Shown here: positions 39,274 to 48,271 of the stretch, in pieces | How the letters are laid out: the number at the start of each line of letters is the position of its first letter | Position numbering within the stretch: the stretch's first letter is position 1 | From: Oscillospiraceae bacterium | GTDB taxonomy: Bacteria > Bacillota_A > Clostridia > Oscillospirales > Ruminococcaceae | Assembly: GCA_004558145.1 (NCBI GenBank) | Contig: SFDQ01000001.1 | Span: 1 to 64,000, forward strand | Direction of reading: 5' to 3' | DNA length: 64,000 nt | Translations under genes and position numbers: made by a program | The notes under the pieces: model-generated | The model's database searches: none | What the model was told of the DNA's origin: nothing | Seen by the model: only the letters and a program-made list of their open reading frames with translations

Positions 39274-39600
39274 ATGAAGAAATCTGCTAAAATCTGGCTG
39301 TGGGTCGCTCTGGTGCTCTGCGTGTGCACCACCGGACTGAATCTCTCCGAAGGCCGCTGGCTGTCGGTGGCCATCGCCGTCGTCTCCATCATCGGCCTGT
39401 GCGTGCTGCTGTTCGGCCAGCGCAAGGCCGGCTACATCGTGATGTGCGTGTGCGCCGTCGGCTCCTTCGTGGTGGGCGTGACCCAGAACATGGGCGAACT
39501 GGGCGCCGCGCTGGCCATCGTGATGTCCCTCATCGGCTCCGCGCTGGTGCCCGTCATCACCGGCCTGTTCATCAAGAGCCAGTGGAAGGAACTGAAATAA
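39274..39600 (+). CDS. Small membrane protein
   Basis: 108 residues with four hydrophobic segments (about 8-24, 33-48, 53-75, 80-100), starting at the ATG 39274 after CAGGAGG. No family recognised. It stands 33 bases after bilS and ends at a terminator, so it may be transcribed with the bil operon; whether it is related to bilirubin metabolism is unknown. Confidence 0.68.
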   Translation: MKKSAKIWLWVALVLCVCTTGLNLSEGRWLSVAIAVVSIIGLCVLLFGQRKAGYIVMCVCAVGSFVVGVTQNMGELGAALAIVMSLIGSALVPVITGLFIKSQWKELK

Positions 39601-39616
39601 GGGCCGCTTCCCGCCG

Positions 39617-39652
39617 CCTCTCCCCTTTTCCAGGGGAGGGGCGCTTTTTTGT
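39617..39652 (+). terminator. Terminator after the bil operon and small membrane gene
   Basis: CCTCTCCCC-TTTTCCA-GGGGAGG stem followed by GCGCTTTTTTG. Confidence 0.75.
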
Positions 39653-39664
39653 TTTTCCGGGCAT

Positions 39665-39693
39665 TTGCCAAGCGGGGGCGAATGCGGTATACT
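39665..39693 (+). promoter_or_regulatory. Promoter of brnQ
   Basis: TTGCCA, 17-base spacer, TATACT, 41 bases upstream of the start. The leader is too short for a T-box. Confidence 0.65.
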
Positions 39694-39733
39694 CTCCTTG
39701 TATCCGACAAAAAACGGCACAAGGCGGTGGAAC

Positions 39734-41077
39734 ATGAAAAAGCTCACGATGCGGCAGCTGCTGGCGGTGGCCAGCATGCTGTTCGGTATGTTTTTCGGCG
39801 CGGGGAACCTGATCTTCCCCGCCTCCATGGGCCAGCTGGCGGGCAGCAGTGTATGGCTGGCCAGCGCCGGCCTGCTCATCACCGGCGTGGGCCTGCCGCT
39901 GCTGGGGGTGGCCGCTCTGGGCGTCAGCCGGGCGGACGGCCTGCTGGAGCTGAGCAGCCGGGTGGGCCGCCGCTACGGCCTGTTCTTCACCTGTGTGCTG
40001 TATCTCACCATCGGGCCGCTGTTCGCCATTCCCCGCTGCGCCACCGTCTCCTACACGGTGGGCGTGCAGCAGCTGCTGCCGGGGGCGGACCAGCGTCTGG
40101 CGCTGGCGCTCTTCTCCCTTGTGTTTTTCGGCGCGGTGCTGTTTTTCTCGCTGCGGCCGGGCGAGCTGCTCACCTGGATCGGCAAGGTGCTCAACCCGCT
40201 GTTTTTGTGTTTTCTGGCGGTGCTGGTGGTGCGGGCGCTCGTCTCGCCCCTGGGCGCGGTGAGCGCCGCGGCCCCCATGGGCGCTTATGAGGCGGACGCC
40301 TTTGCCGCCGGTTTTCTGGAGGGCTACAACACCATGGACGCGCTGGCGGGGCTTGCCTTCGGCATCATCGTGGTGGACGCCATCCGCCGGCTGGGGGTCA
40401 CCGAGCCCGGCCAGGTGGCCAAAAGCACCGTGGGCGCGGGGGTGTTCAGCGCGCTGCTGATGGGCCTCATCTACGTTCTGGTGGCGGTGATGGCCGCCCA
40501 GAGCCGCGGGCTTTTCGAGCCTGCGGCCAACGGCGGCGAGGCTCTGGCCCAGATCGCCCAGCACTATTTCGGCAGCGCGGGCGCGCTCATCCTGGCGGCC
40601 ACGGTCACGGTGGCCTGCCTCAAGACTGCGGTGGGGCTCGTGACCAGCTGCGGCGAGACCTTTGTGCAGATGTTCCCCCTCGGGCCCCGCTACCCGGTGT
40701 GGGCCGTGGGCTTCTGCCTGTTCAGCTTCGCCATTGCCAACCTGGGGCTGGACGCCATTCTGGCCTGGACCGCCCCGGTGCTGATGTTCCTCTATCCTTT
40801 GTCCATCGTGCTCATCCTGCTGACGCTGTTCGGCCGCCTGTTCGGCAACCACCGCACCGTGCTGGCCTGGACGGTGGGCTTCACCATCCCGGCGGCGGTG
40901 CTGGACCTGGTCTGCGCGCTGCCCAAAGATTCGGCGGCGGCACGGCTGCTGGCCCCGGTGGCGGGCCTTGCCCAGTGGCTGCCCCTGGCGGACAAGGGCT
41001 TCGGCTGGGTGGCGCCAGCACTGGCGGGCCTGCTGGTGGGCCTTGTGCTGGCAAAACGGCCCCGGCGCGCAGCCTGA
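39734..41077 (+). CDS. brnQ: Branched-chain amino acid carrier BrnQ
   Basis: 447 residues and 12 membrane spans of the LIVCS family (BrnQ/BraB), Na+- or H+-coupled importers of Leu, Ile and Val. The N-terminal SMLFGMFFGAGNLIFPASMGQLAG is diagnostic, with AIPRCATVSYTVG and GFLEGYNTMDALAGLAFG following. ATG at 39734 with GGCGGTGG. Monocistronic, ending at a strong terminator. Confidence 0.9.
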   Translation: MKKLTMRQLLAVASMLFGMFFGAGNLIFPASMGQLAGSSVWLASAGLLITGVGLPLLGVAALGVSRADGLLELSSRVGRRYGLFFTCVLYLTIGPLFAIPRCATVSYTVGVQQLLPGADQRLALALFSLVFFGAVLFFSLRPGELLTWIGKVLNPLFLCFLAVLVVRALVSPLGAVSAAAPMGAYEADAFAAGFLEGYNTMDALAGLAFGIIVVDAIRRLGVTEPGQVAKSTVGAGVFSALLMGLIYVLVAVMAAQSRGLFEPAANGGEALAQIAQHYFGSAGALILAATVTVACLKTAVGLVTSCGETFVQMFPLGPRYPVWAVGFCLFSFAIANLGLDAILAWTAPVLMFLYPLSIVLILLTLFGRLFGNHRTVLAWTVGFTIPAAVLDLVCALPKDSAAARLLAPVAGLAQWLPLADKGFGWVAPALAGLLVGLVLAKRPRRAA

Positions 41078-41088
41078 GACAAACAAAA

Positions 41089-41121
41089 AACTTCCCGGTG
41101 GGACCCACCGGGAAGTTTTTT
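41089..41121. terminator. Bidirectional terminator
   Basis: AACTTCCCGGTGGG-ACC-CACCGGGAAGTT with AAAAAA before and TTTTTTG after, between convergent genes. Confidence 0.85.
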
Positions 41122-41127
41122 GTTATG

Positions 41128-42957
41128 TCAGTTTTCCGCCTGCTGCGTATAGCCGGAGGCAGGGCGGCCGCCCTCGATGTCGGTGACGCCCCGGCCGGTG
41201 TTGGGCTCGAACTGGGACCAGACCGCGTCGCAGAAAAAGACCGCCGCCACCACGCTGCACACCGTCACCAGCAGTTTCCGGTCCACACGGGCAAGGGCCG
41301 CGTCCAGCAGCGGGGCCACCATGTACACCACCGCAAGGCCCCCCACGCCGAACACCAGCAGGCCCTCGGCGCAGATGCGCCCGTTCAGGTTGAGGAAATA
41401 GCCGCTGTAATCCCACCACAGGGTGCCGCCGGTGGCCAGTTCCAGCACCAGCGACGTCATGTATTCCAGCGTGCCGCACAGCAGGATGGTGGCCAGAAAT
41501 TCCAGCCCCGGCCGGCCCCGCAGCCGGTAGAGCACCGTGAGCATGAGCACCGCGCCGGTGCCGTAGATGGGCAGCCAGGGCCCGTGGAGCACGCCCCGGT
41601 TCACCAGCTCGCCGGTGGACACCAGATGCAGGCCCACCTCCCACAGCCAGCCGAAGACCGAGAGGCTCAAAAAGATGGCCAGCAGCGACCACACGGAATA
41701 GCGCCGCATGTAGTTCAGCGACTCCACCAGCTTCTGGCGCTCCTCTTCCGGCAGAGGGTAGAGCCGCACGGGATAGGCCGTGCCCTCCACGTCGTCCATC
41801 AGCGCGAACAGCCGCACCCGGTCCGCCCGCCGGGCCTCGGCCACCCGGTCCTGCTCCCGGGGGAACAGCAGCACGCCGAAGTCGTCCGCCAGCACGCCCC
41901 GCCAGCCGGAAAGGCTGTGCTGCTCGCCGTCGGGGGTGTTCATCACCCGGATGACGTCGCTGTATTTTTTGGCGATGGCGTCGGCGGGCGCTTTTTCATA
42001 GAGATAGTCGTCGTCCAAAAGCTTCGCGTCCTGCAGGCCGTTCTGGATGGCCAGGGCCCGCAGCCGGGCGTAGTAGCGGGTGAAGCAGGCCATTTTATAG
42101 GGATTGGTGAACAGCACGTCGCTCAGGCCCAGGGTGAGGATGCCCAGCACGTCCCACCCGATGAAGGACAGTTCGAACACAAAGCACTCCCACTTGTGGC
42201 CCCGCATCATCCGGCGGGAGAGGCCGATGGCCTGCCGGGCGGTCATGTCCGGGTTTTCCGCCACGATGTAGGGCACCAGGAAGTAGGAATAGTGCTTCAC
42301 CACGCCCCCCACCACCGTGAGGCACCACAGCAGATACAGCACGTATTTCACGCACATGGTCCAGGCGGCCCGCCGCCAGCGGCGCACCCGGATGAGGAAC
42401 AAAAACCGCTGGGGGGTCACCCGGTCGTAGAGCATGCCCTCCAGAAAGACCCGGCGCATCACCACCGGGAACACGTTCTGGATGAAGAACCAGAACACCG
42501 CCAGACCCAGCGCGAACACCACCACCAGCAGCGCCACGCCTCCGCTCTCCGAGCCGGTGATGGAGGCGGCCGCCGCCACCGCCGTGACCACGATGGAGCC
42601 GGAGGTGATCTGGTTGACCACCTCCGACAGCACGCCCCGGGTGCGGCCAAAGGCCGGGTCCCCCTTCTGGGCGGCCTCCACCGCCGCCTGCTGGGCCCGG
42701 TCCGCCGCGTCCCGCCCGGCCTGCAGGTCGTTCTGCGCGATGGTGGCCAGGATGCCCTCCCAGGAGTTTTCCGTCACCTGGGTCTTGGGCACGCTGCTCT
42801 GGCCGGTCACCCCCAGGCTGCGCGCCGAGGAAAAGCCCAGCGCGCCGGAAAACTCCGAGCCCAGAAAGGCCGCGATCAGGCAGGCGGCCACAAAGATGAA
42901 CCAGTGCCTTTTCAGGCAGGTCTTTGCCTGGCTTTTGATTTTCTTTCTCTCTTTCAT
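41128..42957 (-). CDS. DUF975/CmpB-like fused membrane protein
   Basis: 609 residues. The first part (about 1-280) resembles DUF975 membrane proteins (YSYFLVPYIVAENPDMTARQAIGLSRRMMRGHKWECFVFELSFIGW). The last 190 residues match the putative ABC transporter permease family CmpB (GWLWEVGLHLV, NRGVLHGPWLPIYGTGA, ATGGTLWWDYSGYFLNLNGRICAEGL). About ten membrane spans. Function is unknown for both families; DUF975 has been linked to envelope and secretion tasks by context only. The chosen ATG 42957 begins KERKKIK but lacks a clear ribosome site, so the start is uncertain. Confidence 0.75.
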   Translation of the reverse strand: MKERKKIKSQAKTCLKRHWFIFVAACLIAAFLGSEFSGALGFSSARSLGVTGQSSVPKTQVTENSWEGILATIAQNDLQAGRDAADRAQQAAVEAAQKGDPAFGRTRGVLSEVVNQITSGSIVVTAVAAAASITGSESGGVALLVVVFALGLAVFWFFIQNVFPVVMRRVFLEGMLYDRVTPQRFLFLIRVRRWRRAAWTMCVKYVLYLLWCLTVVGGVVKHYSYFLVPYIVAENPDMTARQAIGLSRRMMRGHKWECFVFELSFIGWDVLGILTLGLSDVLFTNPYKMACFTRYYARLRALAIQNGLQDAKLLDDDYLYEKAPADAIAKKYSDVIRVMNTPDGEQHSLSGWRGVLADDFGVLLFPREQDRVAEARRADRVRLFALMDDVEGTAYPVRLYPLPEEERQKLVESLNYMRRYSVWSLLAIFLSLSVFGWLWEVGLHLVSTGELVNRGVLHGPWLPIYGTGAVLMLTVLYRLRGRPGLEFLATILLCGTLEYMTSLVLELATGGTLWWDYSGYFLNLNGRICAEGLLVFGVGGLAVVYMVAPLLDAALARVDRKLLVTVCSVVAAVFFCDAVWSQFEPNTGRGVTDIEGGRPASGYTQQAEN

Positions 42958-43220
42958 TGCCGCAGCGCGGGGCCGAAAGACGCCCGCTCTCCTCCCCTTC
43001 AGAGTCGTATAGACAGTATATGAAATGCCGCGCCAAAAGGCAAGCGTCCCCCGCCGGGGCCCGCCAGAAAAATGGCCGCCCGGCAAACGCCCCTACCTTT
43101 TTTTAAAAAAGGTATGGACAGCGGCGGAAAGTATGGTACAATAAGCTTCTTGGCAGGAATCATTCTTAAATGCGGCCCGGCGCGGATGTCCCGCGTCAGA
43201 ACATAAAAAGGAGAACCCTC

Positions 43221-46013
43221 ATGCGAACTTTGCTGAAGACTCTCTGCGTCACGCTGGCCCTGGCGCTGGCGGCGCTGGCCCTGCCGGCGGGCGCCTTCGC
43301 CCTCGGACAGGACGTGGACATCAATGAAACGAATTTCCCCGACCAAATCTTTCGCGGCTGGCTGCTGGACAAAGGCAACCTGAACGGCATGGGCGCCGAC
43401 GGCGTGCTCACCAGCGGGGAACTGGCACAGATCACCGTGCTGGACCTCTCCGGCCTGGGCATCGGGGACCTGACCGGCATCAGCCATTTCACCGCGCTGG
43501 AACGGCTGAACGTGAACAACAACCGGCTCACCAGCCTGGATGTGAGCAAAAACACCCGGCTGACCTCGCTGTACTGCGCCACCAACGCCCTGGAACACCT
43601 GGACGTGACCGGCTGCCCGGAACTGGTGGACCTGAACTGCGAGCGCAACAGGCTCACCGAGCTGAACCTTGCCGGCAACCCGAAGCTGGTGCAGCTCTAC
43701 TGCCGTCACAACTCCCTCACCCAGCTGGACGTGAGCCGCAACCTGGAGCTGGTGTTCATCGAGACCTTCGACAACAGCCTCACCAGCTTTGACTGCTCCA
43801 TGCTGAAAAAGCTGGAGTTCCTGCACATCGACTACAACAAGCTCACCACCCTGAACATGAGCGGCAACCCGGCGCTGAAGGACAGCGGCTTCGTGGCGGC
43901 CAACAACCATCTGGACACTCTGGTCCTGCCCAACATCCCTGACTTCACGGTGGACGCGGAGGTGTTCTACGAGCAGAACCCCCGCACCGGCTACGACACC
44001 GTGGAGTGGTATCTGGATTCCTCCTTCACCCGCCCGGTGCGCCCGGAGGACCAGCTGCCCGCCAACGGCCAGACCGTCTATGCCCGGTGGGTGCCCAACC
44101 CCTACACCGTGTATTACCGGGCCAACGGCGGCCAGGGCAGCATGGAGCCCCAGTCCGCCGTCTACGGCGCATCCTTTGCCCTGACCCCCAACGCCTTCAC
44201 CCGCACCGGCCACACCTTCGATCACTGGTCCACCTACAGCGACGGCGTAGGCGGCCGGGACTTTGAAAACGGCGCCACCGTGGAAAATCTGGCGGGCGAG
44301 AACGGCAGCCGCACCGCGGTGTACCTCTACGCCCAGTGGCGGCCCAACACCTACACCATCCACTTTGCCCCGGGCGGCGGCGAGGGCTCCATGGACGACA
44401 TCCCCGCCACCTACGGCCAGAGCGTGACCCTGCCCGACAGCACCTTCACCAACGCGGAAGGGGTGTTCCTGGGCTGGGCGCAGAGCGCCGATGCGGAGCA
44501 GCCGGAGTATTTCGCCGGCCAGTCGGTGCAGAACCTCACCGCCGAGGACGGCGGCAGCGTGACCCTTTACCCGGTGTGGAAGCCCCTTTCCGCCATCAAG
44601 GAAAGCTTCCAGGAGGGCCTGAACGCCCTGAAAGGCAGCTACTCCGCCGCAAACTACTACGATGAGGACTGGGCCCGCATCGAAAGCGCCTACACCACCG
44701 CCCACGACAGCATCGAAGCGGCCACCGTGGACCAGCTGGACCTCATGCAGCAGGCCCTGAACGACGCGGCCCAGGCCATGAGCGCCGTGCCCACCCGCGC
44801 CGCCCGGGCCGAGGAACTTGCCCAGCACTGGACCGCGCAGTTCGCCCCCATCCTCGGCAAGCTGAACGCCCCGGTGAGCATGGCAGACCGGGGTGACCGT
44901 CAGGCGGATGTGGGCGCAGCGCTGCGCGGCTCCGCCGCAAACGAACTGGCCGCCCAAAGCCAGCTTTCCGACTCTGCCAGCGCCCTGGCCGCCGCAAACG
45001 AAGCCCGCGCCCTGCTGGGAAGCCAGCTGGACCGGCTGCAGGCCATGGAGAGTGCCCTGGGCTGGATGGGGCAGGCCGAGGACTGGTACAACAAGCCCAT
45101 GAGCGAGGCCACCTCCGGCACCGTGGACGAGCTTGCCGCGCTGGAGCAGAGCCTGAGCGAGCTGGACGCTGACGCCCGCTTCTTCTGCGACCCGGCCGCG
45201 GTGGATTCCATCTCGGAAAAAGCCCATCTCGCCCGGGAGAAGGCGACTGCCCTGAGCGAGCTGGACGCGGAATATGCCCGCCTCACCCAGTGGGACTACA
45301 CCGAGCAGAACCGCCAGCTTCTGGACGACACCGCCGCCGCCCTGCGCCGTGAGATCGAGGCCGCCGAGGCCGCCGGGATGCCCGGCGCTCTGCTGGTGGC
45401 CGGCAAGGCGCAGCTGGAGCAGGTGGACCCCATCCCCAAAACTCCCGCCGTGACCGCCTGGCCCACCGCTGCCCCCCTCACCAAGGGGCAGGCGCTGAAA
45501 ACCAGCGCCCTCACCGGCGGCAAAGCGGACGTGCCCGGCACCTTCGCCTGGAAGGAGCCGGACGCCCGGCCCCAGGCCGGCGGCAGCTTCGCCGTGGTGT
45601 TCACCCCGGCGGACGCACGCCGCTACACCGCCGTGGAGCAGCAGGTGCAGCTGACCGTGAAGGAACAGCCTGCCCCCACCGCGGCACCCGGCTCTGACCC
45701 GGCCCCCGCGCCCACGGCCACGCCGGCCCCGGCGGCCACCCCGGCGGCTACCCCCGCCCCGGTGAAGCCCACCGCCACGCCGGCTCCCACGGCCAGTCCC
45801 GCGCCTTCGGCCACCCCGGCCCCCTCCGCCTCGCCCGCGCCTTCGGCCACCCCGGCCGCCAGCGCCGCGCCGGAGGGCCCCGCTTCCGACGCCGATGAGC
45901 CCGCCTCCGCGGGCGGCGCGCTGCCCGGCTTTGCCCTGCCCCTGCTGGTGCTGGGCGCGGCCGCGGTGATCGCCGCCGTAGTGCTGGTGGTGCGCGCGCG
46001 CCGCCGGTCCTGA
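43221..46013 (+). CDS. LRR/InlB-repeat surface protein
   Basis: 930 residues. Signal peptide 1-27; leucine-rich repeats (about 70-235; repeated LTSLDVSKN/LTELNLAGN units); two or three Listeria-Bacteroides (InlB B) repeats (about 295-480; YTVYYRANGGQGSM, FTRTGHTFDHW, YAQW); helical Ala/Glu-rich region (about 485-740) with FIVAR-like start; a Pro/Ala/Thr/Ser-rich stalk (about 820-885) of ATPAP repeats; final membrane span (about 903-924) with RARRRS tail. No LPXTG, so anchored by the span. Internalin-like proteins bind host or partner surfaces; the target is unknown. RBS AAGGAG, ATG 43221. Confidence 0.87.
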   Translation: MRTLLKTLCVTLALALAALALPAGAFALGQDVDINETNFPDQIFRGWLLDKGNLNGMGADGVLTSGELAQITVLDLSGLGIGDLTGISHFTALERLNVNNNRLTSLDVSKNTRLTSLYCATNALEHLDVTGCPELVDLNCERNRLTELNLAGNPKLVQLYCRHNSLTQLDVSRNLELVFIETFDNSLTSFDCSMLKKLEFLHIDYNKLTTLNMSGNPALKDSGFVAANNHLDTLVLPNIPDFTVDAEVFYEQNPRTGYDTVEWYLDSSFTRPVRPEDQLPANGQTVYARWVPNPYTVYYRANGGQGSMEPQSAVYGASFALTPNAFTRTGHTFDHWSTYSDGVGGRDFENGATVENLAGENGSRTAVYLYAQWRPNTYTIHFAPGGGEGSMDDIPATYGQSVTLPDSTFTNAEGVFLGWAQSADAEQPEYFAGQSVQNLTAEDGGSVTLYPVWKPLSAIKESFQEGLNALKGSYSAANYYDEDWARIESAYTTAHDSIEAATVDQLDLMQQALNDAAQAMSAVPTRAARAEELAQHWTAQFAPILGKLNAPVSMADRGDRQADVGAALRGSAANELAAQSQLSDSASALAAANEARALLGSQLDRLQAMESALGWMGQAEDWYNKPMSEATSGTVDELAALEQSLSELDADARFFCDPAAVDSISEKAHLAREKATALSELDAEYARLTQWDYTEQNRQLLDDTAAALRREIEAAEAAGMPGALLVAGKAQLEQVDPIPKTPAVTAWPTAAPLTKGQALKTSALTGGKADVPGTFAWKEPDARPQAGGSFAVVFTPADARRYTAVEQQVQLTVKEQPAPTAAPGSDPAPAPTATPAPAATPAATPAPVKPTATPAPTASPAPSATPAPSASPAPSATPAASAAPEGPASDADEPASAGGALPGFALPLLVLGAAAVIAAVVLVVRARRRS
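45700..45868 (+). repeat. Pro-Ala-Thr-rich coding repeat
   Basis: Imperfect short tandem repeats encode (A/S)(T/S)PAP units of the stalk of the LRR protein. They are prone to length change between strains. Confidence 0.6.
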
Positions 46014-46033
46014 ACCCTGAACGCTGAATAAAG

Positions 46034-46075
46034 CAGGCCCCCTGCCGCACATTGCGGAAGGGGGCCTGTTCTTTG
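46034..46075. terminator. Bidirectional terminator
   Basis: CAGGCCCCCT and AGGGGGCCTG pair around a loop containing CCGCA/TGCGG, followed by TTCTTTGTTTTT, between convergent genes. Confidence 0.8.
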
Positions 46076-46088
46076 TTTTTGCCGCCGC

Positions 46089-46925
46089 TCAGTCGCCCAG
46101 ATAAAACCCGGTGCGCCTAGTCAGCTGGATGTAGTGCTTGTAGAGGATGCCGAAACGGCGCACATAGCCGGGCCGCCAGGGCTTGGACTTGCCGCAGAAG
46201 TGCAGGATGCCGGTGTTGCGCATCACCCAGTCCATGTCGCACACGCCGCCGCTGCGCAGCAGATAGGTGTTGTAGTTGCGTGCGTCGTAGTTCCAGAGGG
46301 TGTCGTCCAGTTCCAGGGTCCTGTCGCCATAGAGGGCGTTGAGGATGTCCTGGTCCGGCAGCAGCAGCGCCTTGCCCTTCTCCTCGGCATAGCGGAAGAT
46401 GTCCTGGGGGCGCACCTGCGCCCGGGCGGCGTTCAGGTCGATGAGCAGCACGCCGGAATTGAAGTATTTGCAGTCGGTGCCCAGGCGCACCTGGTTGATG
46501 TTGTTCATCAGGCCGGTCTTGCCGGTGTGGGAGGCGGCGGCGAACAGCCTGCCCTCCAGCGGAGTTTCCCACAAGGGGCGCAGGGAGTTGAGCACCAGGA
46601 TGTCCGGGTCGATGTAGAGCACCCGGTCCAGTTCCTTCGGCAAAAAGCACCCCGCCAGCAACCGGTAATACATCTCCTGGGGATACTGCCGGGTCACGGG
46701 GGCCGCGTCGAACACCGAGCGGTCCACCGTCAGGCAGCGCAGGGTCATGCCCAGCCGCCCGCACTGACGCTCCACCGTTTCCAGCGCGTCGGGCCTGATG
46801 CCGCTGTGCAGCAGCCACACCGTCAGCGCCTCGTCCGGGTGGGCGGTGCGCAGCGAGGTCAAAAGCACCTGCAGCGGCGGCAGATATTTTTCATTGAGGG
46901 TCACAAGAATGTTGATCTCGTTCAT
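46089..46925 (-). CDS. Glycosyltransferase family 8 protein
   Basis: 278 residues of GT8 (LgtC/glycogenin fold), retaining galactosyl- or glucosyltransferases of envelope polysaccharides. The DxD metal motif lies in VLYIDPDILVLN, with a FNSGVLLIDL motif and the C-terminal HFCGKSKPW His. No membrane span. It probably decorates a cell-surface glycan or glycoprotein; donor and acceptor unknown. Monocistronic. Confidence 0.88.
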   Translation of the reverse strand: MNEINILVTLNEKYLPPLQVLLTSLRTAHPDEALTVWLLHSGIRPDALETVERQCGRLGMTLRCLTVDRSVFDAAPVTRQYPQEMYYRLLAGCFLPKELDRVLYIDPDILVLNSLRPLWETPLEGRLFAAASHTGKTGLMNNINQVRLGTDCKYFNSGVLLIDLNAARAQVRPQDIFRYAEEKGKALLLPDQDILNALYGDRTLELDDTLWNYDARNYNTYLLRSGGVCDMDWVMRNTGILHFCGKSKPWRPGYVRRFGILYKHYIQLTRRTGFYLGD

Positions 46926-47178
46926 TTTGGTCGGTCCTCCTGTGGGCGGTTTGCCGTTCTTTTCTTATAGTACTCCATTTTTGCCGCCGTTTCCACCACC
47001 CATTCAAAACTCTATGCCTGCCCCGTCCCGTTCATGCGGCTGCCCGCCGCGTTTTGCCGTCAACTTGCACAATTTTGTTTATATAAGTTTATTCTTGCTC
47101 ATTTTTGCAATATATGCTACAATTTGTTTTGGGAATGTTGCTTTTCCCGCCAAGATAAAAACAAGGAGGGTCTTTTCC
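46926..47178. other. AT-rich divergent control region
   Basis: No gene is seen. It separates the GT8 gene from the dehydrogenase gene and holds the promoter at 47095-47123 in an unusually AT-rich stretch (47060-47150). Confidence 0.5.
47095..47123 (+). promoter_or_regulatory. Promoter of the dehydrogenase/NagB-like operon
   Basis: TTGCTC, 17-base spacer, TACAAT with TG extension, 55 bases before the start at 47179. A second TTGCAC/TATAAG pair nearby has too short a spacer. Confidence 0.65.
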
Positions 47179-48264
47179 ATGAGCAAGACAAAGGTCGCCC
47201 TGCTGGGCACCGGCTTCATCGCCAATATCCACGCCGAGAGCTACGCCCGTTTCGTCCACGACGCAGAGGTCGTGGCGGTCTATGGCCGTGACAAGGCGCA
47301 CGCCGAAGCCTTCGCCGCCGCCCACGGCATCCCCGCCGCCTACGGCGACATCGACGAACTGCTGGCCGCCGAGCAGGTGGACGTGGTGGACATCTGCCTG
47401 CCCAACTACCTGCATCACGAAGCCTGCCTGAAGGCCGCCGGCGCGAACAAGCACGTCATCATCGAAAAGCCCCTGGCCCTGACGCTGGAGCAGGCGGACG
47501 AGATGATCGAGGCCTGCCGCAGCCGTGGCCTGAAGCTGATGTACGCCGAGGAGCTGTGCTTCGCCCCCAAATACGAGCGGGTGCGCGCCCTGGTGGAAGC
47601 GGGCGCGGTGGGCGACGTGTACATGCTCAAGCAGGCCGAAAAGCACAGCGGCCCCCACAGCCGCTGGTTCTACCAGAAAGAGACCGCCGGCGGCGGCGTG
47701 ATGATGGACATGGGCTGCCATGCCCTGGCCTGGTTCCGCTGGATGAACAAGAACAACCCCGTCAAGAGCGTCTACGCCGACATGAAGACCGTGCTGCACA
47801 AGGGCACCACCGACTGCGACGACAACACCGTCACCCTGGTGGAGTTTGAGAACGGCGTGACCTGCATCGCCGAGGACAGCTGGGCCAAGCACGGCGGCAT
47901 GGACGACCGCATCGAGGTCTACGGCACCAAGGGCGTTTCCTACGCCGACCTGTTCCGGGGCAACTCCGCGCTGACCTACAGCACCGACGGCTACGACTAC
48001 GCCAGCGAGAAGGCGGGCAGCTCCCAGGGCTGGACCTTCACCATCTTTGAGGAGGCCTTCAACCAGGGCTATCCCCAGGAGCTGAGCCACTTCATCCGCT
48101 GCGTGCGGGAGGACGAGACTCCCTGCGTCACCGGCGAGGACGGCCGCGCCGTGCTGGAGATCATCTATGCCGCCTACGCCTCCGCCAAGAGCGGCGCGAA
48201 GGTCAACCTGCCCTTTGAGCCGAAGGGCCTGAAGTACCCCATCGAACTGCTGCTGGGGGAATAA
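47179..48264 (+). CDS. Gfo/Idh/MocA-family oxidoreductase
   Basis: 361 residues. An N-terminal Rossmann domain (VALLGTGFIANIHAESY) with the EKPLALT motif (about 96-102) and a C-terminal alpha/beta domain with the GGGVMMDMGCHALAWFRW motif carrying the catalytic-type His. Such enzymes oxidise or reduce sugars and inositols with NAD(P). The next gene encodes a glucosamine-6-phosphate deaminase-like protein 7 bases downstream, so an amino-sugar derivative is a plausible substrate. Confidence 0.87.
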   Translation: MSKTKVALLGTGFIANIHAESYARFVHDAEVVAVYGRDKAHAEAFAAAHGIPAAYGDIDELLAAEQVDVVDICLPNYLHHEACLKAAGANKHVIIEKPLALTLEQADEMIEACRSRGLKLMYAEELCFAPKYERVRALVEAGAVGDVYMLKQAEKHSGPHSRWFYQKETAGGGVMMDMGCHALAWFRWMNKNNPVKSVYADMKTVLHKGTTDCDDNTVTLVEFENGVTCIAEDSWAKHGGMDDRIEVYGTKGVSYADLFRGNSALTYSTDGYDYASEKAGSSQGWTFTIFEEAFNQGYPQELSHFIRCVREDETPCVTGEDGRAVLEIIYAAYASAKSGAKVNLPFEPKGLKYPIELLLGE

Positions 48265-48271
48265 GGCCGAG

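Noticed and set aside
39665..39733. T-box or other riboswitch before brnQ
   Set aside because: Only about 35 bases lie between the -10 and the start, with no T-box sequence.
42999..46052. About 1000-codon minus-strand frame opposite the LRR protein
   Set aside because: Low-complexity Gly/His/Val translation, no ribosome site, and the plus strand encodes a domain-rich secreted protein.
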